From positions 841,533-905,532 of the forward strand of contig JAACMV010000001.1 of the NCBI GenBank assembly GCA_010909725.1: a stretch of 64,000 bases of DNA, in the 5' to 3' direction. Under the pieces are notes generated by a model. That model was not told the origin of the DNA and made no database searches. It saw only the letters and a list, made by a program, of their open reading frames with translations. Every line of letters starts with the position of its first letter. The stretch's first letter is position 1. The position numbers were made by a program, and so were the translations under genes. This document shows, in pieces, positions 63,638 to 64,000 of this stretch. The stretch comes from Picochlorum sp. 'celeri'. Taxonomy: Eukaryota; Chlorophyta; Trebouxiophyceae.

Positions 63638-64000
63638 ATGAGGCGCTCCATCATTTTGGGATTCCTCCTTCTGGGATATATTTCGGAATTTTCTTTCGCG
63701 GTCAGACTCGAAGGGTCCAATATTGTAGATACGAATGGAAATGTGGTGAAAATCAAGGGATTCAACTGGTTTGGATTCAATAACGGCCAAACCATGGTGG
63801 ATGGTTTGTGGAGTAATGATCCATTATCAGGTGATTTTGCCACGGTTGTGAGGAGACAAAAGCTCTTGGGATTCAATGGAGTTCGATTACCATTCAGTTT
63901 CAAAGACTTGGATAAAAGTCCGAGGTCGTTTGTGATTCAGAATTGCTCTCCGCCATCCGATCAAGCAGTTGCTGAGAGCGTGACTCCTCCAGGGAGTTCC
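63638..64000 (+). CDS. Secreted glycoside hydrolase family 5 (cellulase-like), 3' end outside window
   Basis: The first 121 codons are visible. Signal peptide MRRSIILGFLLLGYISEFSFA. The next residues follow the GH5 N-terminal pattern: a short strand with VKIKGFNWFGFNNG, VDGLW, then RRQKLLGFNGVRLPFSFKDL, where the Arg-Leu-Pro segment is the conserved beta-2 strand of the barrel. The catalytic Glu residues would lie beyond the edge. GH5 enzymes of this look act on cellulose or related beta-glucans. Like GH16, it probably acts outside the cell. Confidence 0.85.
   Translation, partial: MRRSIILGFLLLGYISEFSFAVRLEGSNIVDTNGNVVKIKGFNWFGFNNGQTMVDGLWSNDPLSGDFATVVRRQKLLGFNGVRLPFSFKDLDKSPRSFVIQNCSPPSDQAVAESVTPPGSS

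Noticed and set aside
1..64000. CRISPR arrays, tRNA or rRNA genes, complete transposons, viral genes
   Set aside because: None seen: no spaced direct repeats of CRISPR type, no cloverleaf-like GGTTCGA-type boxes in spacers, and no transposase, integrase, reverse transcriptase or capsid-like frame.

Overview
The window reads as nuclear DNA of a compact-genome photosynthetic eukaryote, most probably a green alga. Supporting signs are a plastid-type ClpP whose first exon encodes a transit peptide, an HP30-type Tim17/22/23 protein with a SAM domain, an MLO protein, plant-type UBE2H and RING proteins, a soluble UDP-xylose synthase, expansin-like proteins and a PC-esterase (TBL-like) protein. Many genes also carry TGTAA shortly after the stop codon, which is the poly(A) signal known from chlorophytes. 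The species was not identified. Introns are few, mostly 66-136 bp with some of about 250-310 bp. They are GT-AG, and the donor is unusually often GTACGT, GTATGT or GTGCGT.

Layout. 1-9 kb: a RING protein cut by the window edge, fibrillarin, ClpP, a gene-poor stretch (3.65-4.92 kb), a secreted GH16 glucanase, the APC/C-type E2 UBE2S and a group I PLP decarboxylase. 9-23 kb: eIF3a, a DHHC palmitoyltransferase, a large secreted multi-domain protein (14.7-18.4 kb), a small one-span membrane protein and importin-7/8. 22.7-27 kb: two GLTP-fold genes flanking a secreted bacterial-type beta-solenoid protein, then a secreted Cys-rich protein. 27.6-34.6 kb: MLO and three expansin-like genes. 34.7-44 kb: XPB, UBE2H and separase. 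44-55 kb: a WD-repeat protein, cytochrome-b5 sulfite oxidase, a DUR3-like symporter, UDP-xylose synthase, WDR76/CMR1 and an O-methyltransferase. 55-64 kb: HP30, a conserved plastid protein, RBMX2, a PC-esterase, dCTP pyrophosphatase, NEDD1, an unknown membrane protein and the start of a GH5 glycoside hydrolase.

Two themes recur. The first is wall and extracellular matrix: GH16, the modular protein, three expansin-like proteins, UDP-xylose synthase, PC-esterase and GH5. The second is the core cell cycle and gene expression: UBE2S, separase, NEDD1, XPB, eIF3a, fibrillarin, importin and RBMX2. Genes are tightly packed, several convergent pairs end within 2-40 bp of each other, and TATA elements often lie only 20-40 bp before the start codon.

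The least ordinary parts are the expansin-like/modular secreted proteins with Pro-Glu linkers, a hairpin-rich inverted repeat at 23.80-23.93 kb, two genes whose start codon is cut off from the rest of the coding sequence by an intron, and the shared splice-donor and poly(A) signatures. Exon boundaries were read by eye from splice signals, reading phase and family conservation; no transcript data were available.
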